A program made the translations under genes and the position numbers. Positions 49,171 to 57,621 of a stretch of DNA of 64,000 bases are shown here, in pieces (position 1 is the stretch's first letter; the number at the start of each line of letters is the position of its first letter). The notes under the pieces were generated by a model. That model was given only the letters and a program-made list of their open reading frames with translations, made no database searches and was not told the origin of the DNA. The stretch comes from Alphaproteobacteria bacterium (GTDB lineage: Bacteria > Pseudomonadota > Alphaproteobacteria > Rs-D84): NCBI GenBank assembly GCA_009784275.1, contig WRCA01000002.1, forward strand, positions 68,783 through 132,782, given 5' to 3'.

Positions 49171-50427
49171 TTAGGCGGCTTTTTTGCTCTTTTTCAGCAT
49201 TTCCATGGGGGGCTTTTTGCCTTCTACCACGTCCCCATCTATGATTATTTCTGCCAGATCTGGTCTGTCTGGCACCTCGAACATCGATTTTAACAGCAAT
49301 TTTTCAAGGATTGACCGCAGTCCGCGTGCCCCAGACTTCCGCCCCAGGGCTTTTTTAGCAATCGTATGCAGGGCATCATCCGTTATCTTTAATTTCACGC
49401 CTTCCATTTCAAACAAGGCCTGGTACTGCCGCACAATTGCATTTTTGGGCTTTGTCAGGATTTCGACCAATGCGTCCTCGTCCAGCTCTGTCAGGGTCGT
49501 AATTACCGGCAATCTGCCGACCAATTCCGGGATTATTCCGAATCGCACCAAATCTTCGGGCTGAACATCGGCCAGCTGCGTTTTTTCCAGCCTTTCCTTT
49601 TTACTGGCGACCGCGGCCCCAAATCCTATGCCGGCACGCTCGTTCATCCGATTCGCGATGATTTTCTGCAACCCATCGAACGCCCCGCCGCAGATAAACA
49701 AGATTTTACTGGTATCCAGCGTCAGGCTGCTTTCGCCCGGGTGCTTTCGTCCGCCACCCTGGGGCGATACATTTGCGGTTGTTCCTTCGATCAATTTCAA
49801 TAAAGCCTGTTGAACGCCTTCGCCGGAAACATCGCGCGTTAATGACGGATTTTCGCTTTTGCGGGAAATTTTATCGATTTCGTCTATATAAATAATTCCT
49901 TTCTGCGCGCGATCTATATCAAAATTAGCATTCTGAACCAACCTGGTCAGAATATTCTCTACATCTTCGCCGACATAGCCTGCCTCTGTAAGGGTTGTCG
50001 CGTCCGCAATTGCAAATGGCACGTTCAGGATTCTTGCCAAGGTTTGCGCGAACAAGGTTTTTCCAACGCCGGTCGGCCCAATCATCAGGATATTTGATTT
50101 TTGAACCTCTATATCGCTGCGAAGTCCGGCGCTGTGACGCTTGTAATGATTATAAACCGCAACTGCCAGCGTGCGCTTTGCTTCGTCCTGGCCGATAATA
50201 TATTCATTCAAGATATTGAAAATTTTACTAGGCGTGGGCAGGGCAGCGGCATCGGTTGTGATTTTCTGCTTGTCATCGTCTGCAAGTATGTCATTGCACA
50301 GGTTTATGCACTCGTCGCAAATGCAGACATTTTTGCCGGATACCAGACGTTTGACCTCATGCATTTGCTTTCCGCAAAAGCTGCAGATTTGCGCCGGCTG
50401 TGAAACTTTATTCTCGTTTTCAGACAT
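49171..50427 (-). CDS. clpX: ATP-dependent Clp protease ATP-binding subunit ClpX
   Basis: [14 protein letters not shown] zinc finger, [27 protein letters not shown]. Confidence 0.98.
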   Translation of the reverse strand: MSENENKVSQPAQICSFCGKQMHEVKRLVSGKNVCICDECINLCNDILADDDKQKITTDAAALPTPSKIFNILNEYIIGQDEAKRTLAVAVYNHYKRHSAGLRSDIEVQKSNILMIGPTGVGKTLFAQTLARILNVPFAIADATTLTEAGYVGEDVENILTRLVQNANFDIDRAQKGIIYIDEIDKISRKSENPSLTRDVSGEGVQQALLKLIEGTTANVSPQGGGRKHPGESSLTLDTSKILFICGGAFDGLQKIIANRMNERAGIGFGAAVASKKERLEKTQLADVQPEDLVRFGIIPELVGRLPVITTLTELDEDALVEILTKPKNAIVRQYQALFEMEGVKLKITDDALHTIAKKALGRKSGARGLRSILEKLLLKSMFEVPDRPDLAEIIIDGDVVEGKKPPMEMLKKSKKAA

Positions 50428-50429
50428 GT

Positions 50430-51014
50430 TTATGCCTTTTTTATCATAACATCGTCGATTAGGCCGAATTTTTTTGCTTCATCGGCAGTCATATAGTTGT
50501 CGCGTTCCATCGCGTCAAACAAGACTTTTTCTTTTTGCCCAGTAAATCCGGATAACATTTTTATAAGTGTTTCTTTTGTTTTAGAAAATTCTTTTACTTG
50601 AATTTCCATGTCCGTGACCTGGCCCTTGGTTCCCGCCATCGGCTGATGAATCATTATGCGGGTGTTCGGCAAAACCAGTCGTTTGCCTTTTTCGCCGCCT
50701 GCCAGCAGAATTGAAGCCATGCTTGCCACTATGCCCATGCCAATCGTCGCAACATTTGATTTTATATATTGCATGGTGTCCAAAATCGCGAGTCCAGCAT
50801 AGACGTCACCGCCGGGGCTTTGGATATATAAAGAAATATCTGCATTCGGATTTTCGGATTCCAAGAACAGCATTTGGGCAATAATTGTGTCAGCCATTTG
50901 TGAATCGATTTCACCCCGCAACATTATTATTCGATCGCGAAGCAAGCGGCTGTAAATATCAAAACTGCGTTCTCCGCGTGGGGATTCTTCTATTACCATT
51001 GGTATCAAAGACAT
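50430..51014 (-). CDS. clpP: ATP-dependent Clp protease proteolytic subunit ClpP
   Basis: [38 protein letters not shown] (catalytic Ser), RIMIHQP (catalytic His). Confidence 0.98.
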   Translation of the reverse strand: MSLIPMVIEESPRGERSFDIYSRLLRDRIIMLRGEIDSQMADTIIAQMLFLESENPNADISLYIQSPGGDVYAGLAILDTMQYIKSNVATIGMGIVASMASILLAGGEKGKRLVLPNTRIMIHQPMAGTKGQVTDMEIQVKEFSKTKETLIKMLSGFTGQKEKVLFDAMERDNYMTADEAKKFGLIDDVMIKKA

Positions 51015-51182
51015 GATCTATCCTTTATATCGTGCCTTCATTATAACATTGAATTTTCCGATTCGCGAGTTTTCGAGGGGTAAAAAAATAAAAGGCCGCG
51101 GCGCCTTCGCCGCACGATTCGCGAGTTTTGGGTTTCTTTTTCCCTTGCCCTACATTATGAAAATAATGTAAAATCCAAATTA

Positions 51183-54100
51183 GTGAAGTTTAGGGGAAAA
51201 TTGCGCAAAATCTTGAGTCTTTGCGGACTTTTTTGCGCCGCTGTGGCAGCGGTGCCGGTGTTTTCCGCAACACAACAAGCCAGAACTTTGGCGGTTGCCG
51301 CAGCGCCCAGGGCATCTATTTCCGCGCAAAACGCGCCAATATCCGCACCTCGCGAAACGGCAAAAAGCAATGTAGCCGCGCGATCCGCAACTGCGCCGGT
51401 TCAGGCTGCGCGATCCACTGTCTCGCGCCCTGCGTCATCATCTGATAAGTCTGTGGCCGCAAGAATTGCATCGATTGTTCCAAAACCTGTGTCAAATGTA
51501 GTTGCGCGCGCTGCTATGCTGACACCGCCGGACGCATCGATGAGCGAAGGATATAACTCATGCCGGGATGCTTATTTCACATGCATGGATCAATTCTGCG
51601 CGAACAAGGATGATACTTATCGCCGATGCGCATGTTCTTCCAGGTTGGATGGACTGCGTGAAATGGAACGCAAGGTTAATCAGACTAAAGAGTCCTTGCA
51701 GAATTTTGCCGATTACAATATCGATGCGGTTTCGAAAACTGCAAAAGAAGTTGCGGCATCTTTGACCGCTACTGCTGGCGAAAGCGCGGCACTGAAAGAT
51801 AAATCAGAAAGCGCGCAAAAGTTGGCGGGAATTTCCGCGGTTTTGGGGGGGGCGAAATCAAAGGCTTTATCCACCGCGGGAAGATTAGATATTGCCGGCG
51901 ATATCAGTGCGATCTGGTCTACGCCTGATTTTATCGGTGGCGCCGATATTATGAACTTGGAAGGGGAAGCGCTGTATTCGCAAGTGCATGGACAATGCAT
52001 CGATATGATAGCAAGCGTTTGCCCGCGCGAAGCTACGCTCCGCATGGTTGTGTCGGCGTACGGGATGTATATAGAGCAAGACTGCAATGTTATCCAAGCG
52101 GCGATAGAAGGCAAGAAAACCGCCGCTGCCGCAACGGTACGTGCTACAGGGCGCGAATTGGATTTGGCGAGGCTTCAGAACTATAACGCGCATAATTCCA
52201 CGGCGATCAACGAATGTATCGCGCAAGTGCGCAAAGATGTCACTTCGGAAAATGCTTGTGGTAAAGATTATGTTCATTGTTTGGATGTGACGGGATTATT
52301 CTTGGATTATAATACCGGCGTACCGATTTACAGTTCGGACTTTTTCAAATTGGAAAAACAAACATCGCTGGATGGAGACTTTTTGAATTCGACTTCGAAT
52401 CGCTTGCTGACCAGCATGCTGGAAGACAAGAAAAAATTTGCAGAGCGCGGATTGGATACTTGCCGCGATCTGGCGGACGATGTTTGGCGGGAGTTCAAGC
52501 GTCAAGCGATTGTAGAAATTTATCAAGCCCAACAAGCGCGCGTAAAACAAGTTCGTGATGAATGTTTGTCGACCGTCAATCAATGCTATGACGAAAAAAT
52601 TGGCCAGCTGAAGAACTTTGGAAATATAGACGAGCAGATGATAATCGGCCAGTCTGTCGGAACGGCCGAGGCTTTGTGCCAAGAAAAAATGCACGCGTGC
52701 AGCAATGTGTTTGGTGGCGGCCCAACAGGATTATCGCAATTGCTGACATTCGTCCGCGAAGTAGGCAGCAGTAAGATATCCGAAAATTGCCAAGAGAATC
52801 TGGACAGGTATATCCGCGAAGTTTGCGCCGTGGCGAACGATCTGAATCATACATATCCTTATTCTTGCCGCGTCCGTAATCCCGGATCTTATGATTGCGC
52901 TGCGGTATTGCTGAATCCTAATAGCAGTATGGAGGATATCACCAGGTGTTCCCATCAATCCGGATCGGTATTTGAACTGCTGGTGAAATATGCGCGCGAA
53001 AACTGTGTCAGACCAGATTTCCCAACACTAGATCCGCTGCCGACAAGTGTCATGGGTTCGGTTAATAAAGTATTTGACGCCGTCTTCTTTGAAATGAGAA
53101 TGCAGTTGAAGGCAGAGTGCGAACGGTATTCAGGCGAGTGGGTGGATAGCGGTTATAAATCTACAAAGAAATTTTATATAAATTTTGTAGGCGCATCAGA
53201 TGGATGGGGATCATGCATGGATCCATTTTGCAGTCTGCCGGGTGATGCCTGGGTGGATCCCACCAGTGGCGTTAAAACATGTTGTACCCCGACTGTCAGT
53301 TCTATTTCTATCTTTGATGATGGGTGTACTGGTCCGGGAACCCCGGCAGGGTGTACCGCACTGAAGTGTAGAGAAATTAAGTGTCCAGCAGGCGCAGATG
53401 TAAATACGGTTAATTGCGGTCCAAATTTTTCGTTCAGCTTTGGAACCAATAATTTACCAGCACAGGCGGGTTGCGTAGGTCACACAACTTATCAATATAA
53501 TATCCCCAGCTCCGACACAAACCCTAACCCCCCATATTGTCGATGCAAACCTGGACATTATACTGTTTTTCCGGGTTGGGAAACTGGTACCGTTGCTGCC
53601 TCGGGCTCCAGTGCTTGCGTATCATGTGCCGAAAATGCTGTCTTTAATGCGACCAGTACTGGCTGGGGATCTCATAATTCGGTCGGGGGTGGAATGGGGA
53701 ATTTCTGCAGGTGCAAGGGGGGCTATAAATCGCTGGAGGCAAATAGAGGCAATCCAACGGGGCTGCAGTTGCCAGCGAATGTTGCGATTGGATGCGCACA
53801 AATTCAAGGTTGTCGGAACCAACCTTGCTATGATGTTGAAGTAGATAAGATGGCCAGTTGGAGATGTGTTGAGAATTGCCCGGGTAATTCTCATCCGGAT
53901 TCCAGCTGTTCCGCCCCCGTCATGTCTATTAGTGGGGAATGGGATTGTTTAAATTCAAATTGTCGATGCAATAATGGGTATGGAATTCATATTGATGATT
54001 ACGGAAATAAATCATGTCAAGCGCATGTGTTCATTTGTCCGTACGACTCTTGCTGGAGTCCGGATTGTCCCGGTCCAGAGCTTTATCTTGGTCAATCGGG

Positions 54101-54275
54101 GCCTGTTATCAGTGTTAGTCCCTATATTAATCCTGGTTGCGTAAAGAAAGGATGCCAGTGCAAGTCAGGATATGCAGTGTCAGGCGACACATGTGCGTTG
54201 AGCGTAACGGTCAGTGTTCCCGGCACAAGTGTGCCAGGTGGTAGTGGCGGAACATGGGTGGTTACTGGGCCATAA
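51183..54275 (+). CDS. Large secreted Cys-rich protein with C-terminal CxCxxGY-type repeats
   Basis: SCRDAYFTCMDQFCANKDDTYRRCACSSRLDG motif shared with 57620..60148 and 60167..62401; CRCKPGHY / CRCKGGYKS / CRCNNGYG / CQCKSGYA repeats. Confidence 0.65.
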   Translation: MKFRGKLRKILSLCGLFCAAVAAVPVFSATQQARTLAVAAAPRASISAQNAPISAPRETAKSNVAARSATAPVQAARSTVSRPASSSDKSVAARIASIVPKPVSNVVARAAMLTPPDASMSEGYNSCRDAYFTCMDQFCANKDDTYRRCACSSRLDGLREMERKVNQTKESLQNFADYNIDAVSKTAKEVAASLTATAGESAALKDKSESAQKLAGISAVLGGAKSKALSTAGRLDIAGDISAIWSTPDFIGGADIMNLEGEALYSQVHGQCIDMIASVCPREATLRMVVSAYGMYIEQDCNVIQAAIEGKKTAAAATVRATGRELDLARLQNYNAHNSTAINECIAQVRKDVTSENACGKDYVHCLDVTGLFLDYNTGVPIYSSDFFKLEKQTSLDGDFLNSTSNRLLTSMLEDKKKFAERGLDTCRDLADDVWREFKRQAIVEIYQAQQARVKQVRDECLSTVNQCYDEKIGQLKNFGNIDEQMIIGQSVGTAEALCQEKMHACSNVFGGGPTGLSQLLTFVREVGSSKISENCQENLDRYIREVCAVANDLNHTYPYSCRVRNPGSYDCAAVLLNPNSSMEDITRCSHQSGSVFELLVKYARENCVRPDFPTLDPLPTSVMGSVNKVFDAVFFEMRMQLKAECERYSGEWVDSGYKSTKKFYINFVGASDGWGSCMDPFCSLPGDAWVDPTSGVKTCCTPTVSSISIFDDGCTGPGTPAGCTALKCREIKCPAGADVNTVNCGPNFSFSFGTNNLPAQAGCVGHTTYQYNIPSSDTNPNPPYCRCKPGHYTVFPGWETGTVAASGSSACVSCAENAVFNATSTGWGSHNSVGGGMGNFCRCKGGYKSLEANRGNPTGLQLPANVAIGCAQIQGCRNQPCYDVEVDKMASWRCVENCPGNSHPDSSCSAPVMSISGEWDCLNSNCRCNNGYGIHIDDYGNKSCQAHVFICPYDSCWSPDCPGPELYLGQSGPVISVSPYINPGCVKKGCQCKSGYAVSGDTCALSVTVSVPGTSVPGGSGGTWVVTGP

Positions 54276-54344
54276 TTAAAAAACAAAATATCTTGATTTT
54301 CCAAAGCGGGAAGGGTAGTATTCTGCCGAAACAAAAGGTTTTTT

Positions 54345-54584
54345 ATGGCAAAAGATGATGTGATAGTTTTTAACGGAACAGTGGAAGATAAGCTGCCCAA
54401 TACCATGTTCCGCGTAAAGTTGGAAAATGGGCATGAAATTCTGGCTACCGTCAGTGGCAAAATGCGCAAAGCGCGCATCTGGGTTAATGTCGGTGAAAAG
54501 GTTCGTGTAGAAATGACGCCTTATGACCTGGATAAAGGGCGCATAGTATATGCCGAACGGAATCGTACTAGTCCGACCGAATAA
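54345..54584 (+). CDS. infA: Translation initiation factor IF-1
   Basis: [72 protein letters not shown]. Confidence 0.96.
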   Translation: MAKDDVIVFNGTVEDKLPNTMFRVKLENGHEILATVSGKMRKARIWVNVGEKVRVEMTPYDLDKGRIVYAERNRTSPTE

Positions 54585-54610
54585 AAAACGCCCAAATGGG
54601 CGTTTTTTTA
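54583..54610. terminator. Bidirectional terminator
   Basis: aaaaaacgcccaaatgggcgttttttta. Confidence 0.85.
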
Positions 54611-54889
54611 TTCTTGTACCAATTCTTGCTGCAACTCGCTGACAGCTGGCCCGCTGGCGGATTTCGATGCAACAATCGCCAATGCCGCGCATAACACAAA
54701 AAAGATTACTGCCAATATAGTTGTGGTTTTGGTCAGGAAATTCCCCGCACTTGCGCCCGTCAGCGCCCCGCCGAACATGGATGCTGCGCTGGATCCGGAC
54801 ATTCCGGACCCTTCGGATTTTTGCAATAAAATCACCCCGATCATCATCATTGCGACAATTATCAAAAGAACAAGAAGAACAGAAAACAT
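54608..54889 (-). CDS. secG: Preprotein translocase subunit SecG
   Basis: VLLVLLIIVAMMMIGVILLQKSEGSGMSGSSAASMFGGALTGASAGNFLTKTT. Confidence 0.92.
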   Translation of the reverse strand: MFSVLLVLLIIVAMMMIGVILLQKSEGSGMSGSSAASMFGGALTGASAGNFLTKTTTILAVIFFVLCAALAIVASKSASGPAVSELQQELVQE

Positions 54890-55001
54890 AATAAATCCTT
54901 TAATTTCCGCCGGAATATAACCCTTAATCGCAGAATTTGCAAGTAATTTTTAAACAAATTAACTATTTGAAAAATTTCCCAATTAAAACTATTATTATCC
55001 A

Positions 55002-56303
55002 GTGACTGTTAAAAAATATCTTCAAAAAAATGTTTATGAAGCCGCTGTGGAGCGTGTCGAATACATATTCAAAAACTTTGAAAAAGTCTACATCTCTTTC
55101 AGCGGCGGAAAAGACAGCGGGGTAATGCTGAACCTGGTTATCGATCATATGCGAAAGCATAAAGTCAAAAAGAAAGTTGGTATTTTATTTATCGATCTGG
55201 AAGGGCAATACAAGCTGACCATCGATTATATCAAGGAAATACTTTCGAAAAATGCCGACTTGTTCGAAGTTTATTGGTGCTGTCTGCCGCTGAATCTGCG
55301 TAATGCCGTCAGCGTGTTTCAGCCGTTCTGGACTTGCTGGGATGCGAAGCAGCATGACAAATGGATTCGCGAACTACCAGATTTTCCCGGCGTTATTACA
55401 ACTAAAAATAATCCTTTTCCTTTTTTCAGAAAAAATATGGAGTTCGAAGAATTCATCCGTGATTTCGGCCCGTGGTATGCCAAAGATAAAAAAACAGCAT
55501 GTTTGGTTGGCATTCGATCGGACGAAAGCCTTAACCGTTTTCGGACAATTGCATTGAAAGAAAAAGAGATGTTAAGCAATTTGAACTGGACTACGCAGAT
55601 GCATGACAGTCCGCAGCTTTTCAACTGTTATCCGATTTATGATTGGACGACAGAAGATGTTTGGGTCGGCAATGCGAAGCTGGGTTGGGAATATAACAAG
55701 CTGTATGATATGTTTTACAAGGCGGGCGTTCCGCTGTCTAAACAGCGTATCTGTCAGCCTTATGGCGATGATCAGCGAATCGGGTTGAACTTGTTCCGCG
55801 TGATAGAACCGGAAACTTGGGCGCGTGTAGTAAATCGTGTCAGCGGCGCGAACTTTGGAAATATTTATTCCGGCAACAGTATTCTGGGTTATCGCAATGT
55901 AAGGCTGCCAGCAGGACATACTTGGCGAACTTATACTAAAATGCTTCTTGCGACTTTGCCGCGCGAAACTGCAAAAAATTATCGCGACCGATTCGTGAAA
56001 TTTATACGATATTGGAACAGGATCGGTTCTGCTGTACCGGATGGCAGCTGGCTTCCGCCGGGCGCGATGATTACAAAGAACTTGTCCGCGCGCGGCAGCA
56101 AGGGAAGACCTCTGGTGGTATATAAAGAAATTCCGGATACCATCCCCAGCAGGTTAGAGGCAAAAAGGGTCGCGCCCACATGGCGTCGCATGGCGATCTG
56201 CATATTGAAAAATGACCAATTATGCAGAAGCTTGTCGTTTACCCAAACGAAAAGACAGCGAGAGCGCATGCAAGAATTATTAGAAAAATATGGGAAGATA
56301 TAA
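55002..56303 (+). CDS. PAPS reductase-like / DUF3440 protein (IbrA-like)
   Basis: ISFSGGKDSGVMLNLVIDH P-loop; VGIRSDESLNRFRTI; CQPYGDDQRIGLNLF. Confidence 0.8.
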   Translation: MTVKKYLQKNVYEAAVERVEYIFKNFEKVYISFSGGKDSGVMLNLVIDHMRKHKVKKKVGILFIDLEGQYKLTIDYIKEILSKNADLFEVYWCCLPLNLRNAVSVFQPFWTCWDAKQHDKWIRELPDFPGVITTKNNPFPFFRKNMEFEEFIRDFGPWYAKDKKTACLVGIRSDESLNRFRTIALKEKEMLSNLNWTTQMHDSPQLFNCYPIYDWTTEDVWVGNAKLGWEYNKLYDMFYKAGVPLSKQRICQPYGDDQRIGLNLFRVIEPETWARVVNRVSGANFGNIYSGNSILGYRNVRLPAGHTWRTYTKMLLATLPRETAKNYRDRFVKFIRYWNRIGSAVPDGSWLPPGAMITKNLSARGSKGRPLVVYKEIPDTIPSRLEAKRVAPTWRRMAICILKNDQLCRSLSFTQTKRQRERMQELLEKYGKI

Positions 56304-56820
56304 GATGAAAAATAAATATAAAAGCCCCGTTTATAACATTCGTTCAGTGCCTGTGGAAAAACTGCGTGCGAACGAGTACAACCCGAACAAGGTTGCGCCG
56401 CCGGAAATGAAGCTGCTGTACGATTCGATTAAGGAAGACGGATACACTATGCCGATAGTGGTATACTATCATGAAAAAGACGATATGTATGAAATCGTGG
56501 ACGGCTTTCACCGATATTCGATAATGCTGCAGTATAAAGATATTTATGAAAGGGAAGGGGGATTGTTGCCTTGCTCGGTCATTGAAAAACCAATAAGCGA
56601 GCGTATGGCATCAACGATTCGACATAACCGCGCGCGTGGAACCCACAATGTTGATTTGATGAGCAATATAGTTGCAGAGCTGGTAGAGATGGGTAAATCA
56701 GATCGATGGATAGCGCAACACCTGGGCATGTCCGAAGATGAAATTTTGCGCTTGAAACAAATCACGGGCTTGGCGGCATTATTCGAAGATGAAGAATTTT
56801 CACAGAGTTGGACGGTGTAA
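56290..56820 (+). CDS. ParB/sulfiredoxin-fold protein (IbrB-like)
   Basis: SVPVEKLRANEYNPNKVAPPEMKLLYDSIKEDGYTMPIVVYY, EIVDGFHRY; overlaps the upstream gene; ATG 56305 also possible. Confidence 0.8.
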   Translation: MGRYKMKNKYKSPVYNIRSVPVEKLRANEYNPNKVAPPEMKLLYDSIKEDGYTMPIVVYYHEKDDMYEIVDGFHRYSIMLQYKDIYEREGGLLPCSVIEKPISERMASTIRHNRARGTHNVDLMSNIVAELVEMGKSDRWIAQHLGMSEDEILRLKQITGLAALFEDEEFSQSWTV

Positions 56821-56828
56821 TTCGAAAA

Positions 56829-56856
56829 ATAAAAACCGCCGTTCGGCGGTTTTTGT
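56829..56856. terminator. Terminator
   Basis: ataaaaaccgccgttcggcggtttttgt. Confidence 0.8.
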
Positions 56857-56861
56857 TAAAG

Positions 56862-57167
56862 CTATATTTCTATTTCAGTTAAGCTATGCGCATTGATAAT
56901 TATAGGTTTTCTGGGTGGAGACCATTGCTCTTTAGATTTTTTTGTGTCGGCTAACATCTTTTTAAGAACGCTTGCCATTTCAGTCTTTCTGGATTGATCG
57001 ATAGGCCTTACTGAAGTCACATATTCCAGCAGGTCATTTACTCTGGATTCTGTTCTGCCTATTGTGTCTGAAAAATCGGTAAGAATTTTTAAAAGCTCTT
57101 TGTTTTGGGCTTCTAATTCTTTGTTTTTAATTTCTAACGCTGCAGCTTTAGATTGATTGTTGTTCAT
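56862..57167 (-). CDS. Hypothetical coiled-coil protein
   Basis: 101 aa, heptad-like ALEIKNKELEAQNKELLKIL; RBS aggag upstream. Confidence 0.5.
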   Translation of the reverse strand: MNNNQSKAAALEIKNKELEAQNKELLKILTDFSDTIGRTESRVNDLLEYVTSVRPIDQSRKTEMASVLKKMLADTKKSKEQWSPPRKPIIINAHSLTEIEI

Positions 57168-57258
57168 TTCTGAAACTCCTGTTATGTATCTCTTATAGCA
57201 TAGTTTTCAGGAAAAGTGTACAAAAAAATAGCTCTCCTTTTAATAAGGAGGGAAAATT

Positions 57259-57277
57259 TGGCGCGCCCACAAGGATT
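57259..57277. repeat. Duplicate of tRNA-Arg 3' end (19 bp)
   Basis: tggcgcgcccacaaggatt, identical to 57478-57496 within tRNA-Arg. Confidence 0.85.
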
Positions 57278-57364
57278 GTGTCGCGAAGCGACACCATTCT
57301 CGTAAGGCTCGAACTTCGCCAATGCTCGTTCTCGCCAACTCCGACGCGCACCCTTCGCGGCCAG

Positions 57365-57404
57365 CCCACCCACGGCCAGCGTTCCTCGGCCGCGGGGCCC
57401 GGGT
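57365..57404. repeat. 40-bp GC-rich repeat, copy 2
   Basis: cccacccacggccagcgttcctcggccgcggggcccgggt; 3 mismatches to 13373-13412. Confidence 0.75.
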
Positions 57405-57477
57405 CGCCGCTTGTCGGGTTCTCATCTTGGGATTTGCAATAGAATAAAAAATACCCCAAAAGGGGTATTGTTTATTC

Positions 57478-57554
57478 TGGCGCGCCCACAAGGATTCGAA
57501 CCCTGAGTCTTCTGATCCGTAGTCAGATGCTTTATCCAGTTAAGCTATGGGCGC
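57478..57554 (-). tRNA. tRNA-Arg(ACG), CCA encoded
   Basis: GCGCCCA/TGGGCGC acceptor stem, loop CTACGGA (anticodon ACG), TTCGAAT, CCA. Confidence 0.95.
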
Positions 57555-57593
57555 GTGCAGGCAATAATAACTTATTTTAGCAGGAAATCAAAT

Positions 57594-57621
57594 AAAAAAT
57601 CCGGCGAACGCCGGATTTTTT
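57594..57621 (-). terminator. Terminator downstream of 57620..60148
   Basis: aaaaaatccggcgaacgccggatttttt. Confidence 0.8.

Noticed and set aside
51062-51131. Short direct repeat gattcgcgagtttt at the clpP upstream region
   Set aside because: Only ~14 bp and AT/GC mixed simple sequence; insufficient to call an element
57193-57491. Minus ORFs of 63-88 aa between the two tRNA-Arg 3' copies
   Set aside because: GC-rich repeat/tRNA-derived DNA; no RBS and biased composition
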